From: Mycolicibacterium moriokaense
Lineage (GTDB): Bacteria > Actinomycetota > Actinomycetes > Mycobacteriales > Mycobacteriaceae
Length of the DNA: 64,000 nucleotides
Reading direction: 5' to 3'
NCBI RefSeq assembly: GCF_010726085.1
Contig: NZ_AP022560.1
Coordinates: forward strand, 4,154,001-4,218,000
Both the position numbers and the translations under genes were made by a program. The notes below the pieces were generated by a model. The model did not search any database. It had not been told where the DNA came from and saw only the letters and a program-made list of their open reading frames with translations. Below, one piece after another: positions 16,518 through 25,218 of this stretch (the stretch's first letter is position 1; each line of letters starts with the position of its first letter).

Positions 16518-17240
16518 TCAGTCCAGGAATCCGTGCAGCAGCGTGGCCGAACCTTCGACGTGGGCCCGCATCGCGGTCGCCGCCCCCTCACAGTCGCCCG
16601 CGAGGATCGCCATCACGACGGCCTCGTGCTGTTCGTCGGAGTGCGCGATGTTGCGCGGCAGCAACGGAATCTGGTCCAGCAGACCGTTGAGCCGCATCCG
16701 GTTCTCCGCGACCAGCGGCACCAGCGACGGCGACCCGGCCGCCTCGGCGATCGCCAGGTGCAACCGCGAATCCAGGCGCCGATAGTCGTCAGGCGCCGCA
16801 CCACGAACATCGGACAGCCGTGCCCACAACTCTTCCCGCTCCGCGGCGGTCAGTGTCCGGCTGGCCGCCATCCGTGCCGCGCCCACCTCCAGAATCTCGC
16901 GCAGACGCAGCGCGTCGTCGATGTCCGCGCGCGACACCCCGGCAGTGCCACCGGTCTGGCGCGGCAGTTCCTCGGCGAGGAAGGTCCCGCCGTAACGGCC
17001 CCGACGCGACACGAGATAGCCCGCGTCGGCCAGCGACTTGATGGCCTCCCGCACGGTGTCGCGGCTGACGCCGAGCCGAGCGGCGAGTTCGCGTTCAGGA
17101 GGCAGCGATTCACCGGGCTGGAGCACGCCGAGCCGGATGGTCTGCAGCAGGCGCCCAACGGTGTCCTCGAACGCATTACCCGGCCGCACCGGGCGCAGCA
17201 GCGCCTCGCTTGCGAGTGGTACGTCGGGATCCGCGGCCAT
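16518..17240 (-). CDS. GntR-family regulator, FadR/FCD subgroup
   Basis: 240 residues. The N-terminal winged helix (~20-90) contains ESLPPERELAARLGVSRDTV and the wing SRRGRYGGTFL. The C-terminal FCD domain (~105-235) carries the metal/ligand ligands: D and H in DSRLHLAIAEAAG, H in SDEQHEAVV and H in MRAHVEG. It follows the SDR by 14 bases at the end of the glnA4-amidotransferase-aldC-SDR operon, so it most likely controls that operon and the divergent permease, with a small amine-derived or organic acid as effector (inference). The candidate binding sites are the ACCTTTG boxes at 21676-21757. Confidence 0.87.
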   Translation of the reverse strand: MAADPDVPLASEALLRPVRPGNAFEDTVGRLLQTIRLGVLQPGESLPPERELAARLGVSRDTVREAIKSLADAGYLVSRRGRYGGTFLAEELPRQTGGTAGVSRADIDDALRLREILEVGAARMAASRTLTAAEREELWARLSDVRGAAPDDYRRLDSRLHLAIAEAAGSPSLVPLVAENRMRLNGLLDQIPLLPRNIAHSDEQHEAVVMAILAGDCEGAATAMRAHVEGSATLLHGFLD

Positions 17241-17254
17241 GGTCTAGGACACGA

Positions 17255-18028
17255 TCAGAGGGGGGTCACATAATGGCCACTGATGCCACCGTCGACGAGG
17301 AACGACGAGGCGGTGATGAACGACGCGTCGTCGCTCGCTAGAAACGCCACCGCGGCGGCGAGTTCCTCCGGTTCGGCGAACCGTCCGACCGGGACGTGCA
17401 CCAGCCGTCGCGCCGCCCGCTCCGGGTCCTTGGCGAACAACTCCTGCAGCAGCGGCGTGTTCACCGGTCCGGGGCACAGCGCGTTCACCCGGATGCCCTG
17501 GCGTGCGTACTGCACCCCGAGCTCGCGGGACATGGCTAAAACGCCACCCTTGGAAGCGGTGTAGGAGATCTGCGACGTCGCCGAACCCATCACCGCCACG
17601 AACGACGCGGTGTTGATGATGGAGCCCTTCTGGTTCGGCACCATGTGCCGCAGCGCCGCCTTGCAGCACAGGAACACCGACTTCAGGTTCACGTCCTGCA
17701 CCCGCTGCCACGCGTCCAGACCGGTGACCTCGATCAGGTCGTCCTCGGGCGGCGAGATACCCGCGTTGTTGAAGGCGATGTCGACCGATCCGTGCGTCTT
17801 GGCCGCGGTGTCGAACAACGTGTCGACGGCCACCTCGTCCGAGACATCAACCGGCACAAAGGTTCCGCCGAGTTCATCGGCGACCTCCTTGCCCGTGATC
17901 GGGTCGATGTCGCCGATCACGACGGTCGCGCCCTCGGCGTGCATGCGTCGTGCGGACGCGAGCCCGATTCCGCTGGCGCCGCCGGTGATGACGGCGACCT
18001 TGCCGGCCAACCGCTGTGTCAGATCCAT
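17255..18028 (-). CDS. Short-chain dehydrogenase/reductase in the glnA4 cluster (Rv2857c-like)
   Basis: 257-residue classical SDR. NAD(P) binding TGGASGIGLASA at ~15-26, an acidic GDIDP after beta-2 (favouring NAD), NNAG (~88-91), catalytic Ser (~140) and the S-Y-T-A-S-K active site (~155-160). Its ATG shares one base with the aldehyde dehydrogenase stop (TGATG), so it is translationally coupled. In the ethanolamine reading of this operon it would oxidise the hydroxyl of gamma-glutamylethanolamide to the aldehyde handled by the next enzyme. This is inference; the family does not reveal the substrate. Confidence 0.9.
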   Translation of the reverse strand: MDLTQRLAGKVAVITGGASGIGLASARRMHAEGATVVIGDIDPITGKEVADELGGTFVPVDVSDEVAVDTLFDTAAKTHGSVDIAFNNAGISPPEDDLIEVTGLDAWQRVQDVNLKSVFLCCKAALRHMVPNQKGSIINTASFVAVMGSATSQISYTASKGGVLAMSRELGVQYARQGIRVNALCPGPVNTPLLQELFAKDPERAARRLVHVPVGRFAEPEELAAAVAFLASDDASFITASSFLVDGGISGHYVTPL

Positions 18029-19392
18029 CAGGCCTCCTGGATTGCGTAGAAAACGTTCTTGGTTTCGGTGAAGGACAGCGGTGCGTCCGGCCCGAGCTCG
18101 CGGCCAAGACCCGACTGTTTGAATCCGCCGAACGGGGTGTTGTAGCGCACCGAGGAGTGCGAATTCACCGACAAATTACCGGATTCCACTGCACGCGACA
18201 CCCGCAGCGCCCTGGAGAGGTTGTCGGTCCAGATCGACCCCGACAAGCCGTACGGGGTGTCGTTCGCGAGAGCAATGCCATCGGCCTCGTCGTCGAACGG
18301 CAGCACCACCACGACCGGTCCGAAGATCTCCTCACGGACGGTGCGGTCGTCCCGCTGCGGCGTCAGCACGGTGGGCGGGAACCAGTACCCAGGCCCCGAA
18401 GGCGCATCGCCGCGGAATGCAACGGGCGCGTCGTCGGGCACGAACGAGGCGACGCTGTTCCAGTGGGCCTTCGACACCAGCGGGCCCATCTCGGTGCCCT
18501 CGGAGCGCGGATCGCCGACGACGACACCCTTGACCGCGGGCTCGAGCAGCTCCATGAACCGGTCGTATACGGTGCGCTGCACCAGGATTCGACTGCGCGC
18601 ACAGCAGTCCTGGCCGGCATTGTCGAACACCCCGTACGGGGCGGTCGCGGCCGCCTTCTCCAGATCGCAGTCGTCGAACACGATGTTGGCGCTCTTGCCA
18701 CCCAACTCCAGCGTGACGCGCTTGACCTGGGCGGCCGCACCGGCCATCACCCGGGTGCCGACTTCGGTCGAACCGGTGAACACGATCTTGCGCACATCGG
18801 GATGGGTGACGAATCGCTCGCCGACGACCGAACCCTTACCGGGCAGTACCTGGAAGAGACCGGCGGGCAGTCCCGCGTCGGCCGCGAGCTCCCCCAACCG
18901 GATCGTCGTCAACGGGGTCCATTCGGCGGGCTTGAGCACGACGGCGTTACCGGCGGCCAGGGCGGGTGCGAAACCCCACGACGCGATGGTCATCGGGAAG
19001 TTCCACGGAGTGATGACGCCGACGACGCCGAGCGGTTCGTTGAATGTGACGTCGAGCCCGCCGGCTACCGGAATCTGCTTGCCCGACAGTCGCTCCGGGG
19101 TCGCCGAGTAGTACTGCAGGACGTCACGGACGTGACCCGCTTCCCACTTGGCGTTGCCGATCGGGTGCCCCGAGTTGGCGACTTCGAGCTCAGCCAGCTC
19201 GTCGACGTGCGCGTCCACCGCCGCGGCGAAGGCCCGCAGCGCCGCCGCTCGTTCGGCCGGTGCCAACCGCGCCCATTGCTTCTGTGCCGCCTTGGCGCGC
19301 GCGACGGCGTCGTCGACGCCCGCCTCATCGGTCTGCTCTACCTTGCGCAGCAGATCCTCGGTCGCGGGATTGATGACGTCGGAGGTGCTCAA
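18028..19392 (-). CDS. aldC: NAD-dependent aldehyde dehydrogenase (AldC)
   Basis: 454 residues, as the Rv2858c protein (455). TTG start at 19392, sharing TTGA with the amidotransferase stop and preceded by AAAGGGT. A start in the longer upstream frame would lie inside the neighbour. Rossmann region FTGSTEVGTRVMAGAA, catalytic Glu in LELGGKSANIVF, and catalytic Cys in GQDCCARSRI, where a second adjacent Cys is noteworthy. The C-terminal EIFGPVVVV is conserved. In context it would oxidise a gamma-glutamyl aldehyde to the acid, as PuuC does in polyamine breakdown. Co-transcribed with its neighbours. Confidence 0.93.
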   Translation of the reverse strand: MSTSDVINPATEDLLRKVEQTDEAGVDDAVARAKAAQKQWARLAPAERAAALRAFAAAVDAHVDELAELEVANSGHPIGNAKWEAGHVRDVLQYYSATPERLSGKQIPVAGGLDVTFNEPLGVVGVITPWNFPMTIASWGFAPALAAGNAVVLKPAEWTPLTTIRLGELAADAGLPAGLFQVLPGKGSVVGERFVTHPDVRKIVFTGSTEVGTRVMAGAAAQVKRVTLELGGKSANIVFDDCDLEKAAATAPYGVFDNAGQDCCARSRILVQRTVYDRFMELLEPAVKGVVVGDPRSEGTEMGPLVSKAHWNSVASFVPDDAPVAFRGDAPSGPGYWFPPTVLTPQRDDRTVREEIFGPVVVVLPFDDEADGIALANDTPYGLSGSIWTDNLSRALRVSRAVESGNLSVNSHSSVRYNTPFGGFKQSGLGRELGPDAPLSFTETKNVFYAIQEA

Positions 19393-20126
19393 GCACTTAC
19401 CCTTTCGTTTGCATACGTCGCTGCGGCCTGGACGGCAGCCGCGAACAGTCTCAGGTCGTCCAACCGCTCCTCTGGATGCCACTGGACGGCCAATACGAAG
19501 TTGTCGCCAGGAATCTCCACCGCCTCGATGACGCCGTCGCCGTCCTGTGCGCTGACGATCAGGCCCTGGCCCAACCTGTCGATGGCCTGATGGTGGTAGC
19601 ACTGCGCGTCCGACGACTCGCCGATGATCGATGCCAGTCGCGTGCCCGGCACGGTGCGCACCGACGACGTCGAGAACACCGCGTTGCCCTGCTGGTGGTG
19701 GGTGTGGCCGATGACGTCGGGCAGATGCTGGTGCAATGTACCGCCGAGCGCGACGTTGAGCACCTGGGCGCCGCGGCAGATGCCCAGCACCGGCATACCG
19801 CGCCGAATCGCACCGCGGACCAACGCGAATTCGAAGGCGTCACGCATCCGGTTGTCTTCCACCGGCTCGTCGGTGGCGGGGTGCCGGTCCTGGCCGTAAC
19901 TGGCGGGCCCCACGTCGCGTCCGCCGGTGATGATCAACCCGTCGAGCCCGTCGAGCACCCTCTCGGCGATGTCATCGTCGACCGGCTGCGGGGGCAACAG
20001 CACGGAGATGCCCCCGGCGAGCCCGACACCCTCGAAGTAGATCGCGGGCAGGAAGCTCGCACGAACGTCCCACACACTGGTCTGCGCCTGCTGCAGGTAG
20101 GTGGTCAACCCGATAACGGGCCGCAC
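19389..20126 (-). CDS. Class I glutamine amidotransferase-like gamma-glutamyl hydrolase (peptidase C26, PuuD-like)
   Basis: 245 residues from the GTG at 20126. The catalytic Cys is in GICRGAQVLNVALGG (~105) and the His/Glu pair in VQWHPEERL near the C-terminus; the glycine loop GLIITGGRDVGP (~70) forms the oxyanion hole. PuuD relatives cleave gamma-glutamyl amides to glutamate and the free amine or amino acid. The open frame extends upstream through a long palindrome, but those residues are not conserved, so the GTG just inside is preferred. M. tuberculosis Rv2859c is annotated longer, so the N-terminus is uncertain. It is the second gene of the glnA4 operon. Confidence 0.87.
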   Translation of the reverse strand: MRPVIGLTTYLQQAQTSVWDVRASFLPAIYFEGVGLAGGISVLLPPQPVDDDIAERVLDGLDGLIITGGRDVGPASYGQDRHPATDEPVEDNRMRDAFEFALVRGAIRRGMPVLGICRGAQVLNVALGGTLHQHLPDVIGHTHHQQGNAVFSTSSVRTVPGTRLASIIGESSDAQCYHHQAIDRLGQGLIVSAQDGDGVIEAVEIPGDNFVLAVQWHPEERLDDLRLFAAAVQAAATYANERVSA

Positions 20127-20135
20127 CCCTTCACC

Positions 20136-20195
20136 GCGAGCAGACGCCAAACGCCCCTTTTTGGCCCCATTTTGGGGGTGTTCACGTCTGCTCGC
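20136..20195. repeat. GCGAGCAGACG palindrome, copy A
   Basis: Perfect 11-bp terminal inverted repeats GCGAGCAGACG / CGTCTGCTCGC enclose an imperfect inner stem of C-rich and G-rich runs. It fills the 88-base gap between glnA4 and the amidotransferase gene, both on the minus strand. Related copies lie at 29802-29867 and 42327-42389. Confidence 0.8.
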
Positions 20196-20214
20196 CGGGG
20201 AACTGGCCGCAGAA

Positions 20215-21582
20215 CTAGAGCCGCTCAAAGCCCCGCACCCTTTCCCAATCCGTGACCGCGGCGTTGAACGCGGTCAGCTCGACACGGGCATTGTTGAGGT
20301 AGTGCTCGACGACGTCGTCGCCGAACGCCGCCCGCGCCACCTCGGACTTCTCGAACAGCGCCGCAGACTCAGCCAGAGTCGTCGGAAGCCGTTCGGCGCC
20401 ACTGGTATACGCGTTTCCCTCCATCGGGTCGGGCAGCTCGAGTTCGCGCTCGATCCCGTACAGGCCACCGGCGATCAGTGCCGACACCGCGAGGTACTGG
20501 TTGACGTCTCCGCCCGGCGCCCGGTTCTCCATCCGCATGCCATGGCCGTGCCCGACGACCCGCAGCGCGCAGGTCCGGTTGTCCAGACCCCACGCGATCG
20601 CGGTCGGAGCGAAACTGCCGTCGACGAATCGCTTGTAGGAGTTGATGTTCGGCGCATAGAACAGCGACAGCTCACGCAGCGTCGCAAGCTGGCCGGCGAT
20701 GAAACTGCGGAACATCGGCGACATACCCAACGGATCGGACTCGTCGGCGAACACCGCGGAACCGTCGTCGCCGCGGAACGAGATGTGGATATGACAGCTG
20801 TTGCCTTCGCGCTCATCGAATTTCGCCATGAACGTCAGGCTCTTGCCGTGCTGATCGGCGATCTCTTTGGCGCCGTTCTTGTAGATCGTGTGGTTGTCGC
20901 AGGTGACCCGGGCGTGGTCATAGCGGAACGCGATCTCCTGCTGGCCGAGGTTGCACTCCCCCTTGACGCCTTCGCAGTACATGCCCGCGCCGGCCATACC
21001 CAGCCGGATATCGCGCAGCAGCGGCTCCATCCGCGTCGAGGCCAGCATCGCGTAGTCGACGTTGTAGTCCGTCGCCGGAGTCAGCCCGCGGTATCCCTTC
21101 GCCCAGGCGTCGCGATAGCCGTCGTCGAACACCATGAACTCCAGTTCGGTGCCGACGTACGGCACGAGGCCCTGCTCGGCCAGCCGGTCGATCTGCCGGT
21201 TGAGGATGCTGCGCGGCGCCTGGGTGACGGGGTTTCCGTCGATCCACGACAGATCGGCCATCACCAGCGCGGTACCGGGCAGCCAGGGCAGCAGCCGAAG
21301 GGTCGAGAAGTCGGGCGTCATCACCATGTCGCCGTAGCCGGTCTCCCAACTCGAGATCGCATAACCGTCGACGGTGTTCATGTCGACATCGACGGCCAGT
21401 AGGTAGTTGCAGCACTCCGCGCCGTGCGCGGCGACGTCCTCGACGAAGAGCCGCGCCGACACCCGCTTACCGGTCAGCCTGCCCTGCATATCGCAGAACG
21501 CGACGATGACGGTGTCGATATCGCCCGCGTCCACGAGACCTTCGAGGTCGGCCTGCGACAACATGCCCGATGCGGCGCTCAT
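20215..21582 (-). CDS. glnA4: GlnA4: glutamine-synthetase-family gamma-glutamylamide synthetase
   Basis: 455 residues, GS-fold ligase (M. tuberculosis GlnA4 457). The conserved GS beta-grasp and catalytic motifs are recognisable: GTELEFMVFDD (metal-binding Glu), CNLGQQEIAFRYD, NSCHIHISFRG (ATP/metal His), and the NRTCALRVVGHG arginine-bearing loop. The N-terminal DMQGRLTGKRVSARLF replaces the usual GlnA1 sequence, and no GlnA1-type Tyr adenylylation loop was seen. In Streptomyces the GlnA4 type is a gamma-glutamylethanolamide synthetase and GlnA2/3 types act on polyamines. The neighbouring ethanolamine-type permease, SDR, AldC and hydrolase support ethanolamine here. First gene of its operon; divergent promoter region upstream. 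Confidence 0.92.
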   Translation of the reverse strand: MSAASGMLSQADLEGLVDAGDIDTVIVAFCDMQGRLTGKRVSARLFVEDVAAHGAECCNYLLAVDVDMNTVDGYAISSWETGYGDMVMTPDFSTLRLLPWLPGTALVMADLSWIDGNPVTQAPRSILNRQIDRLAEQGLVPYVGTELEFMVFDDGYRDAWAKGYRGLTPATDYNVDYAMLASTRMEPLLRDIRLGMAGAGMYCEGVKGECNLGQQEIAFRYDHARVTCDNHTIYKNGAKEIADQHGKSLTFMAKFDEREGNSCHIHISFRGDDGSAVFADESDPLGMSPMFRSFIAGQLATLRELSLFYAPNINSYKRFVDGSFAPTAIAWGLDNRTCALRVVGHGHGMRMENRAPGGDVNQYLAVSALIAGGLYGIERELELPDPMEGNAYTSGAERLPTTLAESAALFEKSEVARAAFGDDVVEHYLNNARVELTAFNAAVTDWERVRGFERL

Positions 21583-21675
21583 TACCAGCGACCCTGCCCT
21601 TCATCAGTGTTCACGTGCATGGATCGACCCTCAGCGGTCGAACGACGGGAAGACGAATAGTCAACCATTGAATCA

Positions 21676-21757
21676 ACCTTTGAAGCTGTCCCACCCGGTT
21701 GTTCGTCACGGCCTTTTACGCAATTGTCACGTTCAAAGGTATGACACCAGACCTTTG
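21676..21757. promoter_or_regulatory. Divergent glnA4/permease control region with three ACCTTTG boxes
   Basis: In the 222-base gap: ACCTTTGAA at 21676-21684, its inverse TTCAAAGGT at 21732-21740, and ACCTTTG at 21751-21757. The last two form a perfect CAAAGGT-N10-ACCTTTG inverted repeat. A permease promoter candidate is ATGACA (21741-21746) with 18 bases to TATTCT (21765-21770), so the inverted repeat brackets the -35. The GntR or a nitrogen regulator could bind here. Confidence 0.55.
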
Positions 21758-21804
21758 GCGAGTCTATTCTCCGTATGCCCCCAACCCCAAGAAGGAGCAC
21801 CCGC

Positions 21805-23337
21805 ATGGCCGACGAAAAGATGAAGAGCTCGGGCGGCGTCACCTACAGCCAAGCCGGCGAGGGCTACTTCGAGAAGCGGCAGCTCAAACGGACCGCCGGC
21901 TTCTGGGGCCTGTGGGGCATCGGCATCGCGGCCGTCATCTCCGGCGACTTCTCCGGGTGGAACTTCGGCATCGGCGCGGCCGGGTGGGGCGGCCTGGCGA
22001 TCGCCTCGATCCTCATCGTCATCATGTATTTCGGCATGCTGTTCTCGATCGGCGAGATGTCGGCGGCCATGCCGCACACCGGCGGCGCCTACTCGTTCGC
22101 CCGCGCGGCGATGGGGCCGTGGGGCGGGTTCGTCACCGGCTTCGCCGAGACGATCGAGTACGTGTTCACCACCGCCGTCGTCGTGTTCTTCTCGGCGGCC
22201 TACGCGAACGCCGTCACCACCGACCTGTTCAACCTGTCGCTGCCGATGTGGCTGTGGTGGATCATCCTCTACGCGATCTTCGTGGGGCTGAACTCCTGGG
22301 GCGCAGAGATCTCCTTCAAGTTCGCGCTCGTGGTGGCGGTCATCTCCATCGGCATCCTGGTCCTGTTCGGTGTCCTCGCCGTCGCCAACGGTGCGGTCGA
22401 CTTCAGCAAGCTCTTCGACATCGCCCCCGACCCGGCCGCGGCGGGTTCGTCGACGTTCCTTCCGTTCGGCTGGGTGGCGATCCTGTACGCGCTCCCCTTC
22501 GCCATGTGGTTCTTCCTCGGCATCGAGGAACTCCCCCTGGCGGCCGAGGAAGCCCACGATCCCGCGCGCGACATTCCGAGGGCGGGCATCTGGGGTCTGA
22601 TCTCGCTCGTGGGCTGCGGCGCGATCGTGTTCTTCCTCAATCCCGCGGTCACCGGTTCCGAGGCGCTGGGCGGGTCCGACGAACCGCTGCTCGACGGTTT
22701 CCGGGCGTTCCTGCCCGCCAACCTGGCCGCAGTTCTCTCGGCGTTCGCGCTGATCGGCCTGCTGGCCAGCCTGCAGGGCATCATGTACGCCTACGGCCGC
22801 AACATGTACTCGTTGAGCCGCGCCGGCTACTACCCGAAGACGTTGTCGCTCACCGGATCCCGGCAGACGCCGTATGTGGCCTTGCTGGCGGGTGCGGTGA
22901 TCGGATACATCGCGTTGCTCATCGTCAACTACAACGAGGGTGCGGGTGCGGTCGTCCTGAACATCGCCGTCTGGGGCGCGGTCCTCGCGTATGGCCTGCA
23001 GATGATCTCGTTCGTGCTGCTGCGCCGTAAGTTCCCGAACGCGAAGCGTCCATGGATCAGTCCCACCGGAAACTGGGGCGCGATCGTGGCGCTCATCATC
23101 GCCGCGATCACGTTCGTCGGCGTGCTCGTCAATCCGAGCTACCGTCCCGCCGTCATCGCGATCGTCATCTTCTACGTGTTCGGTCTGCTGGTGTTCGGGT
23201 TCTACGGCAGGCACCGCCTGGTGCTCTCCCCCGAGGAGGAGTACGCGGTCACCGGCGGCCTGCACGGGTACGACCCGGCGTCCGAGGGGCTTGGCGGCAC
23301 CATCGAGGACGAGATCCTGAAGGGCCATACCGAGTAG
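21805..23337 (+). CDS. APC-superfamily ethanolamine permease (Eat-like)
   Basis: 510 residues, about 12 hydrophobic helices, plasma membrane. The start of helix 1 shows the Eat-type GDFSGWNFGIGAAGWGG, and helix 2-3 GEMSAAMPHTGGAYSFARAA is an APC hallmark. The IEELPLAAEEAHDPARDIPRA loop matches remembered Eat/amino-acid permeases. ATG at 21805 follows AAGAAGGAG at ideal spacing. The C-terminal ~40 residues are cytosolic and acidic. Ethanolamine is the likely substrate by subfamily resemblance. Amino acids or polyamines are alternatives. It is divergent from glnA4 with a shared control region, which fits an uptake-plus-catabolism regulon. Confidence 0.85.
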   Translation: MADEKMKSSGGVTYSQAGEGYFEKRQLKRTAGFWGLWGIGIAAVISGDFSGWNFGIGAAGWGGLAIASILIVIMYFGMLFSIGEMSAAMPHTGGAYSFARAAMGPWGGFVTGFAETIEYVFTTAVVVFFSAAYANAVTTDLFNLSLPMWLWWIILYAIFVGLNSWGAEISFKFALVVAVISIGILVLFGVLAVANGAVDFSKLFDIAPDPAAAGSSTFLPFGWVAILYALPFAMWFFLGIEELPLAAEEAHDPARDIPRAGIWGLISLVGCGAIVFFLNPAVTGSEALGGSDEPLLDGFRAFLPANLAAVLSAFALIGLLASLQGIMYAYGRNMYSLSRAGYYPKTLSLTGSRQTPYVALLAGAVIGYIALLIVNYNEGAGAVVLNIAVWGAVLAYGLQMISFVLLRRKFPNAKRPWISPTGNWGAIVALIIAAITFVGVLVNPSYRPAVIAIVIFYVFGLLVFGFYGRHRLVLSPEEEYAVTGGLHGYDPASEGLGGTIEDEILKGHTE

Positions 23338-23418
23338 GAGTCGCAGGTCGGCTCCGCAGTAGACGCACGTCACATCCGCCCAGGTTTCAACATTGGCACC
23401 GTGGGTAATGTCCCTGGC

Positions 23419-25218
23419 GTGTGCGGAGCCGCCGGAGAGGTGCGTCTCGACGACCAAAAACCTGATGTCACCGCGGTGTCGGCGATGGCGGAAGCCATGT
23501 CCCCCCGAGGTCCCGACGGTGCCGGAGTGTGGTCACAGGGCAGGGTCGCGTTAGGCCATCGACGCCTCAAGATCATCGACCTGACCGAAGCCGGGGCACA
23601 GCCCATGGTCGACTCGGAGCTCGGGCTGTCCATCGCCTGGAACGGCTGCATCTACAACTACAAGGAGCTGCGCCAGGACCTCATCGACCGCGGTTACCGG
23701 TTCTTCTCCACCAGCGACACCGAGGTGCTTCTCAAGGCCTACCACCATTGGGGCGACCGGTTCGTCGATCAGCTGAAGGGCATGTTCGCCTTCGCAATCG
23801 TGGAGCGTGACAGCGGCCGGGTGCTGCTCGGCCGCGACCGGCTCGGCATCAAGCCGCTGTATCTCACCGAGAACTCCGCGCGCATCCGCTTCGCATCGTC
23901 ACTTCCCGCACTGCTCGCGGGCGGCGGGGTCGACACCCGCATCGACCCGATCGCGCTGAACCATTACCTGTCCTTCCACTCCGTCGTGCCGCCGCCGCGC
24001 ACGATCCTGCGCGGTGTGACGAAGGTGCCGCCCGCCTCGACCGTCGCGATCGAGCCCGACGGCCGCAGGACCACCACGACCTACTGGGAACCCGACTTCA
24101 CCAGGCGCGCAGACACCGCCGACTGGTCCGAACGCGACTGGGAGGACGCCGTTCTCGAGTCGCTGCGGCTGGCCGTCAAGCGCCGGCTGGTCGCCGACGT
24201 GCCGGTGGGCTGCCTGCTCTCGGGCGGTGTCGACTCCAGCCTGATCGTCGGGTTGCTTGCGGAGGCGGGCCAAACCGGGCTGTCCACGTTCTCGATCGGC
24301 TTCGAATCCGTCGGTGACGTCAAGGGCGACGAGTTCAAGTACTCCGACATCGTCGCCGAGCGGTTCGGCACCGACCACCACCAGATCCGGATCGACACCG
24401 ACCGGATGCTGCCCGCCCTGGACGGCGCGATCGGCGCCATGAGCGAGCCGATGGTCAGCCACGACTGCGTCGCCTTCTATCTGCTCAGCCAGGAAGTGGC
24501 CAAGCACGTCAAGGTGGTGCAGTCCGGCCAGGGTGCCGACGAGGTGTTCGCGGGCTACCACTGGTATCCGCCGATGGCGGACGCGACATCGCTTGACGAC
24601 GCCGTCGCCAAATACCGCACCGCGTTCTTCGACCGCGACAAGACCGGCATCGCCGAGCTCGTCACGCCGGACTATCTCGCCGAGGGCGATCCGAGCGCGG
24701 GGTTCGTCACCGAGCGCTTCGCCCGTCCCGGCGCCGAAACCGGCATCGACCGCGCACTGCGGCTGGACACCACGGTGATGCTGGTCGACGATCCGGTCAA
24801 ACGCGTCGACAACATGACGATGGCCTGGGGCCTGGAGGGTCGGGTCCCGTTCCTCGACCACGAGCTCGTCGAGCTGGCTGCGACCTGTCCCCCCGAACTG
24901 AAGATCGCGCACGACGGCAAGGGTGTGCTGAAAGAGGCTGCCAGGAGGGTGATTCCAGACGCGGTCATCGATCGCCCCAAGGGGTACTTCCCCGTCCCCG
25001 CCCTGACTCACCTCGAGGGTCCGTACCTGGACATGGTCCGCGACGCCCTGTACGCACCGGCCGCCAAGGAGCGCGGGCTCTTCCGGCCGGAGGCGGTCGA
25101 CCGGCTGCTGGCCGATCCGAACGGGCGACTGACCCCGCTGCGGGGCAACGAACTCTGGCAGCTGGCGCTGCTCGAGCTCTGGTTGCAACGGCACGGCATC
25201 AACGGGACGGCGGCGTGA
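23419..25218 (+). CDS. N-acetylglutaminylglutamine amidotransferase (asparagine-synthase family)
   Basis: 599 residues. The GTG at 23419 is chosen because it puts Cys at position 2 (MCGAAGEV), the obligatory nucleophile of class II glutaminases; six further upstream codons are open but would bury that Cys. The glutaminase domain (~1-215) includes SPRGPDGAG and HRRLKIIDL. The synthetase domain has the PP-loop CLLSGGVDSSLIVGLL (~270) and QSGQGADEVFAGYHWYP. The family member paired with a GNAT/ATP-grasp ligase makes the osmoprotectant N-acetylglutaminylglutamine amide. The four-base overlap (GTGA) with that ligase supports the assignment. No strong ribosome site was seen. Confidence 0.92.
   Translation: MCGAAGEVRLDDQKPDVTAVSAMAEAMSPRGPDGAGVWSQGRVALGHRRLKIIDLTEAGAQPMVDSELGLSIAWNGCIYNYKELRQDLIDRGYRFFSTSDTEVLLKAYHHWGDRFVDQLKGMFAFAIVERDSGRVLLGRDRLGIKPLYLTENSARIRFASSLPALLAGGGVDTRIDPIALNHYLSFHSVVPPPRTILRGVTKVPPASTVAIEPDGRRTTTTYWEPDFTRRADTADWSERDWEDAVLESLRLAVKRRLVADVPVGCLLSGGVDSSLIVGLLAEAGQTGLSTFSIGFESVGDVKGDEFKYSDIVAERFGTDHHQIRIDTDRMLPALDGAIGAMSEPMVSHDCVAFYLLSQEVAKHVKVVQSGQGADEVFAGYHWYPPMADATSLDDAVAKYRTAFFDRDKTGIAELVTPDYLAEGDPSAGFVTERFARPGAETGIDRALRLDTTVMLVDDPVKRVDNMTMAWGLEGRVPFLDHELVELAATCPPELKIAHDGKGVLKEAARRVIPDAVIDRPKGYFPVPALTHLEGPYLDMVRDALYAPAAKERGLFRPEAVDRLLADPNGRLTPLRGNELWQLALLELWLQRHGINGTAA

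Noticed and set aside
18016..19590. 524-codon plus-strand open frame
   Set aside because: Exactly antisense to aldC, which has full catalytic motifs; the plus-strand product is compositionally biased and unrecognisable.
21701..21740. GlnR-like GTCAC half-sites in the glnA4/permease gap
   Set aside because: GTCAC occurs twice, but the spacing and second half-sites do not match the GlnR box well enough to call; only the ACCTTTG boxes are reported.
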